Positions 21,901 through 32,414 of a stretch of 64,000 nucleotides of DNA are shown one piece after another; the stretch's first letter is position 1, and the number at the start of each line of letters is the position of its first letter. The stretch is from Aquila chrysaetos chrysaetos (Eukaryota > Chordata > Aves > Accipitriformes > Accipitridae), in assembly GCF_900496995.4 (NCBI RefSeq), contig NC_044009.1:12432001-12496000 (forward strand). The letters are read 5' to 3'. The notes beneath the pieces are model-generated. The model saw only the letters and a list, made by a program, of their open reading frames with translations. It had not been told where the DNA came from and did not search any database. The position numbers and the translations under genes were made by a program.

Positions 21901-22824
21901 GTGTTTTCTGCCCATCCTGAAAAGAAACACCTTTGCAGGTGGTTTAAGCCTGCAGAAATGAGTTTTGCTGGATTGTTTGGCACCCGGTGATGATGGAGCA
22001 GCAGCACCTGCAGTTCCCAGGAGGAAAAGATCAAGGTAAGCAATCCTCCCCATCCTCAGTCGCTGCTCGTACCTCTCTTTACCTCTAACATCACCGTGTG
22101 TGGTTGCAAAGAGGCATCGTGGCTGCTGCAAAGTGGGGACACTGGTTCCCATCAGAGCTTTCCGCCTGCATCCTTTTGACAACAGACGGGGATTAAAGAT
22201 GCCTGGTATGCCCCAATGTGGTTTGTTTTTTTTTTTTTCCTTTGGTGTTTGTGAGTAAATGGATGTGATCAGCCAGTCTAAGTGAATCAAAGTGACTGCT
22301 CCATCTCCCACCGGGAGCCGCTGGGGCCGGCACGGCTCAATGTCACCGCCCGGGCAGGGCTGTCGGCAGCCGGGTTAGTGCGTGGGGCCGAGCTCACCGC
22401 TGTGGCACTGAGGAGTTATTTTTTGGAGGGGGGGCCAGACCCACAAGCGAGACCTTGAAAATGTGGCCAGCTTGTGTTTCCCAAGAGTTGCTGCCAGGGA
22501 GGTGGGAAGAGCGGTCCTTCAGGAAGCCTCAGCAGTGGTTGACTGGAGTCCAGGGAGGTGTATCAACCTTTAACACCCGCCCCCACTGCCTGTTTAATTT
22601 TCCTCTAATACGCTTTTCTTTTAGCTCAGGTGTCACCCAGAGCCCTAAGTGGGGTTCTGGGCCGATACAGAAGCAAAACGAGGGGGAGCTGTGGAGGAGC
22701 AGAGCCCTAGCTTCATCCCTCCAGCAGGAGGGATGGGGAGGAAGAAGAGCCCTGGGGAGGAAGGATGGTGCCAGGGCATTGCTCATTTTGTCTGGCCCAG
22801 ATGAATGCTAACACATGTGGGGAA

Positions 22825-22872
<48 letters not shown>

Positions 22873-25800
22873 TAAAAAAATGTTACTTGAATCCTTCTGG
22901 ACCTGCGGCATCACCTCCCCAAGGTTTGATAGGAGCTGTTGAGACATTCCCTGTCCTTGGTGGTGCAGGATCTGCAAATGCCTCCTTGGGCTGCTATCAA
23001 GCCTCAGTTTGCCAGGAAAGATCCTGCGGGACCTGTGGGGAAAGGCCGTTTCTGCAGCCCTTGCAGGTGTAATGCTCCCAGACCACGCTGGACCTCCCTG
23101 GAGGCATCTGCTGTGGATGGTCTCTCCTGGGGATGCAGTTGTGGGTGAGCAGATTGAGTGTGTGCCCCCAGATCCTCAGATCCTTACTTTACAATTCCCT
23201 TTTTACTCTAAAACATGCTGAATCCCTTTCTCAAGCAATGGCTTGTCTCGCTGAGTGTTTTTTGGTGCTTGCTGTCTGCTGCTGGTCGGTAAAACTTTGT
23301 TGGAGGGGGTCTGTTGCTGGAGGAAATCACACCACGACTTGGTCATGTTCACTGGTCTTGTCTGACCTGACAGCAGGTAATTTGTAGCCCTAATTATAAT
23401 GACTCTCTCGGAAGCTCTCTGGGTTAGCTTAATCCTAATGTCACAGGTAGCTCTGGCACCCTAAGATAACGTATTCGGGGCAAACCAAGGGATGGTTCTG
23501 CGGGGGAAAAATGGAAAAAAAATGTATTTTTGACTTGGTTGCTAAACATGCAGCAGCCTAGTCCAGGAGAAAAATCCCCTTTTGTTCTTTTTTTAATAGA
23601 TCACGCTTAAAACTTCTCTGTTCTTTCCCAGGCAAGGAGGTGGCTTTGCCATGAGACCCTGAGCACAAGCACCGCGCCAGTTTTGGCAAGCACTGTGTAT
23701 CGAGAGCGCCCAGGCTGAAGATTTACATCTGCATAGGCAAGACGGAGGGAATATTCCCCTGCCCTTAATTTCCAGGTAAAGGGTGGTACATCATGGGTTG
23801 CCTGGCGAAGCCAAGAGCTGAGCCCAGCCCCTCCAGTCCAGCATACTCGCTCTGCCACGGGGTTTTCCCTTACTGAGAGCAGGATGGGAGTTCAATACAG
23901 GGAGTTCCTGTATTCCTCTTGGCCTCCTGCTAGACATCCCAAATTTTCTTCTAGAGATACCAGAGTAGAAATACCATCCTTCCCAGCTGCTATTTTGCTG
24001 AAGGGTTATTCTTTTTTCTTATCAAGTTCTTGTTGGAAGAAACCCAAGTCGGCTTATATTGAATTTTCGCCCTGGATAGTCCTCCCTTGGCAAAGAGGGA
24101 ATGTTAGTGAGGGACTATAAATAAGGGGTGATCTCCTCCGGTTAATGGAAATGGCAGGCCCCTGAGAGGAGCACGTGCCTCCTGTTTGAATGTATGGGGC
24201 ATCAGCAGGTGCTGGGTAGATGCCGTTCATGTTTGCTGGCTATACGTTCTTATTTTAGCCTCTCATCTCTGCCGATGAACTCATATGCTCCAACGCTTTG
24301 CCAGCATTTCTGGCTTCTTGTTTTTTTTATTAACACCCTGTTGTGCACCATCAGATTAGACTAAAATCCCATTAAATGAGGCGCAGCGATCGCTTGCTGC
24401 TTTTTGAGGGCTCCTCTCCAATTTTCTGGGAATATTGCAAGAAGCCATGGGTTTAGTTCAGCAGAAATTCAGACACAGTGTGGCAAAGCAAGCCAGTTTC
24501 TTTTCCACCCAGCCGGGTACCATCGACCTGGCTGAGCAGCTCACCGGCAGCAGCGATACCCCTGGAGCAAGCCCTCAAAGAGCCACCCTTGCGCACAGCT
24601 ATGCCTCGTTTTGCCTAGTTTAAACTCGCTTCCAAACCCTTCCTAACTCATTTGCGGGTGATGGGTAACACACCCGAATGTCTCCTTGCTTGGGCAAGTC
24701 ACTTAGATTAAAGTTGCACTAATTTGTGACAATTGGTGTTAGTACTACAGGTTTGCCTTGTGCTGGGGTCCTGGCTCAAATAAATGGGATAAAATGGTTT
24801 GGGTTTTGTTTTCCTTCTTCGCCCATCAATAGAGTCGGGGCAGATGTCGGTGCTGCATTGGGCAGGACATGCCCATCACCCTTCACTGCCCTCTCGCTGC
24901 CAGGATGGTTCCTGCTGGCCACAGCTCCCAGCATCCCAGCGGGATGCTGCTCAATTTGGGATGAAAAATGCCCAGGCTGGGAATGTGGGATTTAGCTTGA
25001 AATGGGATGCAATGAATAACCAGCAGGAGGAGCAGCAGGTTGGGGCAGCGGAGGCTGGAGGAAAATTCCTGTCTCAAAAATCCACTCAGGCCCTCGGTTT
25101 TCTTAAGGAAAAGTCCCCTGTTTGGATTTTTCCCCCCCTCCCTGGGGTCGGAGTGAGGCTTGGTTGTTTTTCAAGGCATCCGAGTGACCGCTTCCCAATC
25201 TGGCTGTGATTTATTGCAGGATTGATCCCACTCGGAAAAACAGCCTTCCCCAAGCCTGGCTCTGAATGCAAGGATTATTCTTATTAATTCCCTAAAAGAA
25301 GGAGAAAGGAAGCCTGTCTTTCTTTACAAGATAAAACTCTTTTTGGGCACTGCAAGCCCACTGGTGAACTGTGGTAATGCTGTTGCCGAGGGCTGGTTGA
25401 AGGCAGGGCTGGCCGTGCCGGCATGGGGACCACTTTGCCGCCGTGGGGCAAACGCCAGCCCACGGGCATTGCTCTCTGCGCCATCTCTTTGCCAAAGCTT
25501 TGTGAGCTGTGGGTACTCGTCTGTATGAGCCCTCATTTTGTCACACCAACTTGGGGAGCAGCTTCTCCAAAAAGCAGGGTCAGGCCTCGGGTTGCACTCG
25601 ATGTCTGCTTTTGGGCTCTTTATTTCTTGCCCAGGACTCATTAAGGAGCTGATCTTCCCCAGCGGGGGGACGAGTTTCCAAAACGATGGCTCCAAATGTT
25701 CCGAGCTTTGCATTTTAGTAACGCTAAATGGAGCAGAGGATGAGGTTTGGCACTAGATGATGCTAAACGCTGGCTTTTAAAATCTGTGGTCTTTTTTTAT

Positions 25801-27599
25801 TTGTAGTAATGCTTATTTCCCACAGCCAAAAGGGCAGAGTGTCCGGGCTGATGCTGGAATAGCCGGAGGGTGCCATGGGGCCAGGTCCACCACCAGCAGG
25901 TTAGTGCCCATCTCCCTGTCATTTGGGACCCTTGCCATCGTGATCGCATTGCCTTTTTAGGTACCTGTCTTCCTGCTTGGCTCCCATTTTCTGCTAAGTC
26001 CTCCCATGATGAGCTATCTTCATCTCACATCCCCTAAGCTAAACCCGTCCTGTCTCCCTGAGCTGGCCGCTCTTGCGCTCGCTCCCTATCATTTCTTGCA
26101 CGGACACCCACTGTCCTCCTGCATTGGCTCATCCCACCATTTATCTCCCATCCCTCCGAGCTGGAGGCTCGGAGCCAGAAGATAACTCTGGTTTCAGCTC
26201 CCAAAGTGGAGAGAAAGCTTGAAGAAGTGAACGCAACAGCGTCGCTCAGCCATAAGCCCAAGTTGTGCGGATGTAGGGGTGACATCTTCTTTTCTCATCC
26301 CTTAGTTTGACTAAGCCCTCTTCCCTATGTGGAAGGCTGGAGAAGGCCAGCCCTGGGGGATTTCTCTCCAGGTAGGCTCTCCCTGGTTGCACGGGGAACC
26401 TGGGATCTTCAGAGAGCTTTTTCTGACTCGCAGATCTGAAGGAGGACTCTACAAATGTGGTAGCATTCACAATCCCTTCTGCTACAGGTACCATGATGGG
26501 AGACGGGAGCTACATCCCGCATCCCTGTGATGCGCCTTCCCACCACCCCACGCCTGCTCTTCCCCCTGGCACTGCTGGGAGAGTTGAGACTCTTCCTCTC
26601 CCCCTCAATTATTTTAATTTTATTTTTTTTCGGGGTGCCAATAAAGGCAGACTCCTTTAATCATCCCAGCTTTAAGAGGGAAACGGGAGAGCGCCAGGGA
26701 GAGAGTGCAGTGAATTTAGAGACTCATCTTACCCCACCATGTTAATTATCTCCGCTGTAAAAAAGAGGTCAAGGAGAGGAACTCTACTAAATAGGCCGAC
26801 GTTGGCATGAACAGCTCCTAAAGTGAAGAAGGTAAGACTGAACTTTACTGGAACTTTTTTTTTTTCCATCTCTTCAAAAAGCTCCTAGATTAAAGCTCTG
26901 ATATCCTTTTTGTTGAAATCTCATGGATTCTGAAGCTCAAATGGCTGGAAGGAAGCCCAGATAATTTTTTTTTATCCCAGTCACTGAGAGGCTCAAAGGT
27001 TTTAAGTCCTGCCCCCATGGTGAATTGCCGAGTATATGGGAATACAGAAGAACCCGGCACATAGGTGTTCTGGCCATTGTTATCGAGAGGGAGAAAAATA
27101 AAATAGCTCTCTATGTAGGTCAATGACCTGCTCTTTATTGTCAGTAAAAAATTAAGGATGACCTAAAATCTACTACTCAATAAAAAAAAAAATAAAATAA
27201 AAAAAAAAAGGCAAGGTAAAGTAGTCTCCCCCTAATCAAAGAGGAAATGTTTGTGTTACCTAAAGCTTGACCTCTTCAGTCTCTAACTTTAGCAAAGTCT
27301 TTGCGATTGAAAAGCAGTGGTCGAAACCTCAAAACCTGTCTGAAATGTCTATTAATTTTTGATCTTTCAAGGGAGTTGGCTTAGTTATTGTAGAAGCCCC
27401 CGTAGCGCTGGGTAGCGTAGTTAAGGGTCTCTCAGCATTTCCATTATAAAGCCCCAATATTCAAGGGCTTATAACTCAGCTGTTTCCACGTTGCGTCTGT
27501 CTGATCCTCGCGCCGCCGTTTGCTGGCTCACCTGCCATCCCCCTCCGTCCTTCTGGGGGAAATAACATGTAAATCCATGACAAAGGCTCATTTTTAATA

Positions 27600-27630
<31 letters not shown>

Positions 27631-30554
27631 CCAAGCTGGGAAGCACCTGGCCAAAAATGTGACACCTGGACCTCTGTGGGCCATGGGGTCCCCTCCATGC
27701 ACCGAGCTGGTTTCTGTGCCCCATCTCAACGGGGGCAAAGTGAGTCGGTGAAGCCTAAAATACGCCCTTGGGGCTGTTAGGATAGCTTGGGGTTTGGAGA
27801 CAGAAGACCTTAAGGTAAAAAGGGCACACAGGTGAAGGAATTAAAACCAGCTCCTTATTAGTGATGAGGGCTGCTTGTAGCATCCTCCCTTACCCATCTC
27901 ACTCCCCCCAACCCTTATCGCACCAAGGATGCGTTTGATTAATCCCTACGTTTTTGGCTGAACCAAAATTGGATTAATATCTTATTTTTTGGCTGTCTTG
28001 CAGAGACTCTTACTTAAGCCGGGCTCAAGATATTTACATCTGCAAACCTTTTCCTCTCTGGCTGCTTTCCTTTTGCAGAGCTCTTTCCCTGACACCTGGC
28101 CCACGATACATTGGATCCGTAGTGGGAACCTTGCCTTCACCACCTACTTCTAGTTAAGCTTGCTGCCTGCTTAAAGGGGAGAGGATTGATGCTGGGGTGG
28201 CTTTTCACTGAAGCTGGCAGGCAATGAAATTCGCTACAGCCCTAAGTAGTTTTGTCAGGCTATCAAGGGGCCGAGCTCTTTATAAAAAAAAAAAAAAAAA
28301 TCCCGATTCCCTGGGTCTAATGATTCAGGCACTTAAAATCCTACTGAGACATACATGCGTGCATGAAAAGCTAATTTTTTTCAAGGCAACGTTTATGCCC
28401 ATCTCTGTGTGATGCTGATGCTGACCCAGGGTGAGAAGGGAGCAGATGCACGTGGCCGAGCCTTTGCCCCGACTATAAACCGAGGTGGACCCATACATGG
28501 CTTGCGCGAGGTGAGGAGGTGGGAGGATTGCTCCCATCCTGCAGACCCCATCCTGCATTCCTTAAGCCCTGGGGCTGGGATTTGAGGAGGAGTGGGTATC
28601 CTGATTGGCACTGACCTCCCTCGCGGGTGGGGTCAGCGTGGGGCTGAGGAGGTTGGGGTGACCCATGTACCCCATGACTGGACCCATCCCGAGCATCTCC
28701 CAGGGGGAAAGCATGCTGGACCTGGGATGTGGGACATAGTGATTTTTTAGAGAGAAATCATCAGAGAGGAAGAGGAAGAAAAAGCATGCGGAGCTGGACT
28801 GGGCTGCTTCTGTTCATGGGCCGCGCAATGTGATTGGCACTGAAAAGTCCCTTTTCGGCTCTGCTGAACTTGCTGCAGCAGCTGCCGCAGCCAGGAAATG
28901 TGGGAGCATACGGGAAGCCTTGCCAGGGACCGTGGCATCTCTTTTGCACCCCCTCAGAGGCAAAAGCACCGGGGTCTGCGTGCAGGGGGACACAGAGCGA
29001 GGTTGTCAGTGGGGGGGATGCTGACGGTTGGGGGGGATGCTGAGAGGGGGGGACCCTCTCCTTACCCCATGGAGTCTTGCGTGGTGCAGAGGTGCAGTGG
29101 GGCCAGACCCTCGTCGCTCCGCAGGTTGGGGTCAGCCTTGTGCTCCAGCAGCAGCTCGACGCAGTCGGCGTGCCCCCCCAGGCAGGCTTCGTGCAGGGGC
29201 CCCCGTCCCCCCGGCGCCAGGTCGGGGTCGGCCCGTCGGCGGAGGAGGTGGCGCAGGCAGGCGGCGTGACCCCGGCGGGCGACGAGGCACAGCGGGGTGG
29301 TCAGCTCCCGCTTGTACTCCAGCGACCACAGCCCTGCGGGGTGGAGGGAGCGGGGCTGATGCCCGGGGCTGACCCGCTGGGTTCCCCTGTCCCCCACACA
29401 CCAGCCTCGCGAATAAAGCGGATCAAGGCGTTGCTTTTTCCATTTTTCTTTTAGCTCCCTGGCAGCTTTAGAGGGGTTCCAAGAGCCCGGTTACGGTTTG
29501 GTGGCTGCTCCGAGGGTGGTTGGCAAGAGGGGAAGCAAAATTCCCCTGGCGTGTGTGCATCCAGGAGCAGGATTCCATATGGTATGAGCTGGGTAAACCA
29601 ATACCCTGCCCGCAGCCAGCTGTGCAGGGGACCCTGTGTGCAAGACCTCGCTGGCAGGAGCTAAAAGGCAGCTCACCTGCACCCAGGGGAGGAAAAAACT
29701 GTCTTTGCTGGGACTGTGCTGGGCCTGAAGGCACCCAAGCTGGGTGGGAGGGTGGTGGGAGGGTGATGCAGGGCTGGGCACGGGATGCATTGGGTTTGGG
29801 CTCAGCTGGAGCAAGGCATTGCATTTCCCAGCAGCTCTGGGACCTCCCGGACCATCAGTAGATGCACAGAGCCCGGTGAGCATCTGGGACCACGGGGAGC
29901 ATCCGGGGTTGGGAGGTACCAGGTATCGCTTCCCTGGAGCATCTTCTTCCTCCCAGATAGGCCCAGGCTGCTCTTCCTGATCCCTGCACGGGCAATTTGG
30001 GCTGCGAGTCCTCTTGCAAGCATGACTAAGCCACAGAGCACCCCATCCCCACCTGAAGAAATCATGTGGACATAAGTTTCTAACACTTCCCTGCCCCTCT
30101 GGTGGGTTAGTATGTGCAGAAGAGAAGAAAATAATACAAGAAAGTGCTGAATATTTATGGCTAGGGCTGCAGGACGCAGTCAGCTAACCAGAAACCAGCC
30201 ACCTCGGGAGCAGGCTCTATAAAAACAGCCTAATGCACTGCACCTCTCCTATTTAGGGTTAGTAAATACCTGTTGTTTTAATTTTTCTGGACTGGCCTTT
30301 AAAGGAAAAGTACCTGAGAGTCCAAAAGAGGCTTGGCTTTTCACCTGCCACTCCAGCTCATTTTTACTGATCTCAAAAACCAGGTTGACATCTTGATAGT
30401 ATCGGTCAGTCAGGACCTCGAGGCTTCTCAGGTCTCCCGTGACCAGGGCCGTGTAATACTTGGTGGCGGGAGTGTGAGCCGTTAGAGGATGCTCCGAATC
30501 CAATTTGGGGGAAATCTGTAGCTTTTCTGTTACAGGTCCCGGTAACTCGCCCAT
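18751..30554 (-). CDS. ASB18: ASB18, ankyrin repeat and SOCS box protein 18, five coding exons
   Basis: The coding exons are 30554-30314, 29333-29066, 21037-20539, 19936-19823 and 18936-18751. Their phases join exactly (1308 bases, 435 residues plus TGA), and all introns are GT-AG. ASB proteins recruit substrates to elongin B/C-cullin 5 ubiquitin ligases through the SOCS box, with ankyrin repeats as the binding platform. The substrate of ASB18 is not known to me. Seven ankyrin-like repeats span about residues 88-327, and the SOCS box is at about 389-427. Human ASB18, as I recall, is 466 residues, so this copy is slightly shorter but complete. The position between GBX2 and IQCA1 supports the assignment over other ASB paralogues. 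Confidence 0.95.
18937..20538 (-). other. ASB18: ASB18 introns 3 and 4
   Basis: Intron 4 is 18937-19822 (886 bases) and intron 3 is 19937-20538 (602 bases). Both have GT-AG ends. Nothing else is recognised in them besides short poly-T and poly-C runs. Confidence 0.85.
19823..19936 (-). CDS. ASB18: ASB18 coding exon 4
   Basis: A phase 0 exon of 38 codons, [20 protein letters not shown]... to PEEVFQ, linking the ankyrin repeats to the SOCS box. The acceptor is GACTAG|GTACTG and the donor TTTCAG|GTGAGA. It was found by reverse translation of the linker known from ASB18; its frame continues exactly from exon 3. Confidence 0.93.
20539..21037 (-). CDS. ASB18: ASB18 coding exon 3 (ankyrin repeats 3-7)
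   Basis: The longest exon, residues 171-336. The acceptor is CTTTGCAG|ATGCGC and the donor GTCAAG|GTACCA. Repeat signatures include [38 protein letters not shown] and a degenerate last repeat [12 protein letters not shown]...LLLNHGS. GC content is high, with CpGs on both sides of the codons. Confidence 0.96.
21285..21410. repeat. Minisatellite, 59-base period, two copies plus a partial third
   Basis: Units begin at 21285 and 21344 with TTGACCAGCATCATTC. A third, partial and diverging unit begins at 21403. Within each unit the shorter motif TGACCATCC recurs, so the repeat has internal substructure. Confidence 0.9.
22824..22873. repeat. (AAT)n microsatellite, about 16 units
   Basis: A near-perfect AAT trinucleotide run inside ASB18 intron 2, likely length-polymorphic. 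Confidence 0.95.
27596..27630. repeat. (AT)n followed by poly-T
   Basis: About ten AT units pass directly into a run of T inside ASB18 intron 2. Confidence 0.9.
29066..29333 (-). CDS. ASB18: ASB18 coding exon 2 (ankyrin repeats 1-2 and start of 3)
   Basis: The acceptor is CCCGCAG|GGCTG and the donor ATGGG|GTAAGG. It encodes residues 81-170: [14 protein letters not shown], then repeats with the ankyrin signatures [21 protein letters not shown] and EGLAPLHLC. The DNA is markedly GC-rich compared with the flanking introns. Confidence 0.95.
29334..30313 (-). other. ASB18: ASB18 intron 1 (980 bases)
   Basis: A GT-AG, phase 1 intron. Nothing else is recognised in it. Confidence 0.85.
30314..30554 (-). 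CDS. ASB18: ASB18 coding exon 1
   Basis: Encodes residues 1-80 and the first base of codon 81, ending FGLS|G with donor TCAG|GTACTT. The segment [23 protein letters not shown] and the following [18 protein letters not shown] are the conserved ASB18 N-terminal region ahead of the ankyrin repeats. The ATG at 30554-30552 is the first in frame and lies about 50 bases downstream of a TATA box. Confidence 0.93.
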
Positions 30555-30602
30555 TCCACTGCTTCCCGTGTGTGTAGGTCCTAGCTGGGAGGATAGACGG
30601 GC

Positions 30603-30610
30603 TTTTATAG
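30603..30610 (-). promoter_or_regulatory. ASB18: TATA box of ASB18
   Basis: On the minus strand CTATAAAAGC lies about 50 bases upstream of the ASB18 ATG. A start of transcription 25-30 bases downstream would leave a 5' leader of only about 20-30 bases. Further upstream is a MEF2-like AT-rich motif (TTATAAATAC on the minus strand, near 30.68 kb). A TATA promoter without a CpG island suits a tissue-restricted gene; I recall ASB18 as mainly striated-muscle expressed. Confidence 0.55.
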
Positions 30611-32379
30611 TTCATTGTTTCCATCCTCCTGGGCTCATTGTCTAATTATAATCCAGTTAAGGCTCTATTGTTGTTGTATTTATAACTCCGGTGGGGTCAG
30701 ATGATAACGGGCACGCGATACAATGAGGGTCAAACGGTCACTGGGCTGTGTTGTGGCAGCACCTCTTGGATTAAATTGCCGGTTTAAGTCCAGGCAGCAG
30801 CTTGAGACGTGAGTGTTTAGGCTGGGAGGAAACTGGTGCCTAGCGTTTAGGGGGGGGAAAAAAAAAAAAAGAAATTTAGTCAGCTCCTGTGTGCCCAACC
30901 TCATTGTTGTGGTTTAACCTTATTTGTGTGCTCTGAGAAAGTGTTTTTTTTTCTCTGCCTAACACTGTTGTTGTTTTTTTTCTTTAAGGCACTCATACCT
31001 GTTTCCAGTCTCGTGGTTGCTATACAGAAAAATCTGGGCATCACATTAGTGGTCAACACGACGCGGGCCGGCACACTGGCGTGTCCCTGCGGGGATGCAA
31101 AGCACTTGGCAAAGGCCAGCGAGGTACAAATCCTCCCAGGGCTTTGGCAGGGGCTCAATGCCTTGTATAGGAGAGAGAAAAGGCCCAGCCTCTGTTGCCA
31201 TTTAAGCACAGGGACAGATGCCAGCCAAGCGTCCCTGGCTCCCGCTGCCCCGAGGCTCGTGGCTCCTTTCCTCAAGGTCACGGGAGAAGTCCGCGGCAGG
31301 GACGAGAATAGACCTCGGCATCTCGTGACTTGGAGGCTCTGGGCGACACAACTCCCCCTCCACCTCCTCAGGGAATAAACACGATCAAAGGGGATCTCAG
31401 GAAGATGTTAAACTCTATCAAAGCAGCCAGATGTGGAGAGACTGCTGAAATGCTTCGTGGTTCCCTCTGTGTGGAGTCAACCTGGAAGAAATGTTCGGGA
31501 CCTTCTCCATGCCCCCCTGCAAGCGGGGACCTTGCTGGGCTCCTGCAGGTGACCATGAGCATCCTTGTGCCAAGCCCAGAGCGACCCATCCGCCACTGCG
31601 GGGGTCGTCGGAGGTTTCTTTGGGGGTTTCCTCAGCAGGGCTGTGGTGACATCCAGCTGCCCGGCCCCGGAGACCATGGGAAGAGCATGGAGCCACCAAA
31701 AAATCAGTGTGTCCGTCCAGGATGGGGTCACGCTGAGCTGGGGGGGGGTCTGACTTGGGGTCCTTGTGTAAATTAATGCCTTGTGTGAAGGACCCCTCTG
31801 CCTTGGGGTCCCGGTTCACTCACAGCTGCAGTGGGAACTAATTTGAGGTCAACCTATGTGGTCTCTCCCATTTTCTTTCTCCCTCTGAACTGAAGGCTGG
31901 CCTTCCCACCTGGCTGTCTGTCCACAACTGCTTGGTTGGTTTGAACCTCCAGATCCCCTCGTCTTTCTCTTTTTTAGCACTTGTTGCTATTCTGCTACCT
32001 CCAGCCTTTCTGTGCCCTTTCACTCTCCTGTTATCAACCTAACCACCTCCTCAAAGCATTGCTTTGGTACGAAAAATATCCCCTGGGGACCCTTAGCAGG
32101 TGCAGGAGAAGGTTTGGAGACCCAGGGAGTGGCACAGACTGGGATCGTTTTCCCCAGGGACTTGTCCTGGGTCGTGTTTCTGCAGCCCTGGCTCGCTTTC
32201 CCTCTCTGCTCATTAGCAACCCTGTAATATTTCCACAGCGGCGTGGAGGAAGCTTGCCTTCACGTGCCAAGGGGATCGCCCTCCCGCGGCATGGACCACC
32301 TCCCACGCTGGCAGCCGGGTATATTTAGCAAGGAGTCTAGACCTTCCCGGTCAGACGTGGGCTAATTTTGCAAGGGATC

Positions 32380-32414
32380 TGTGTGTGTGTATGTGTGTGT
32401 ATGTGTGTGTGTGT
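32380..32414. repeat. (GT)n microsatellite with AT interruptions
   Basis: A GT run interrupted twice by AT. Confidence 0.9.

Larger units (their letters stand above)
21038..29065 (-). other. ASB18: ASB18 intron 2 (8.0 kb)
   Basis: A GT-AG intron of phase 2. It contains a 59-base tandem repeat near 21.3 kb, an (AAT)n repeat at 22.8 kb and an (AT)n/poly-T tract at 27.6 kb. No further exon or nested gene is supported; the open frames present are short and unrelated to each other. Confidence 0.85.

Noticed and set aside
30901-30920. A TTGTTGTGGTTTAACC-like stretch resembling the tip of a common avian endogenous retroviral LTR
   Set aside because: Only about 16 bases match and the similarity stops at once. 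There is no paired end or target-site duplication.
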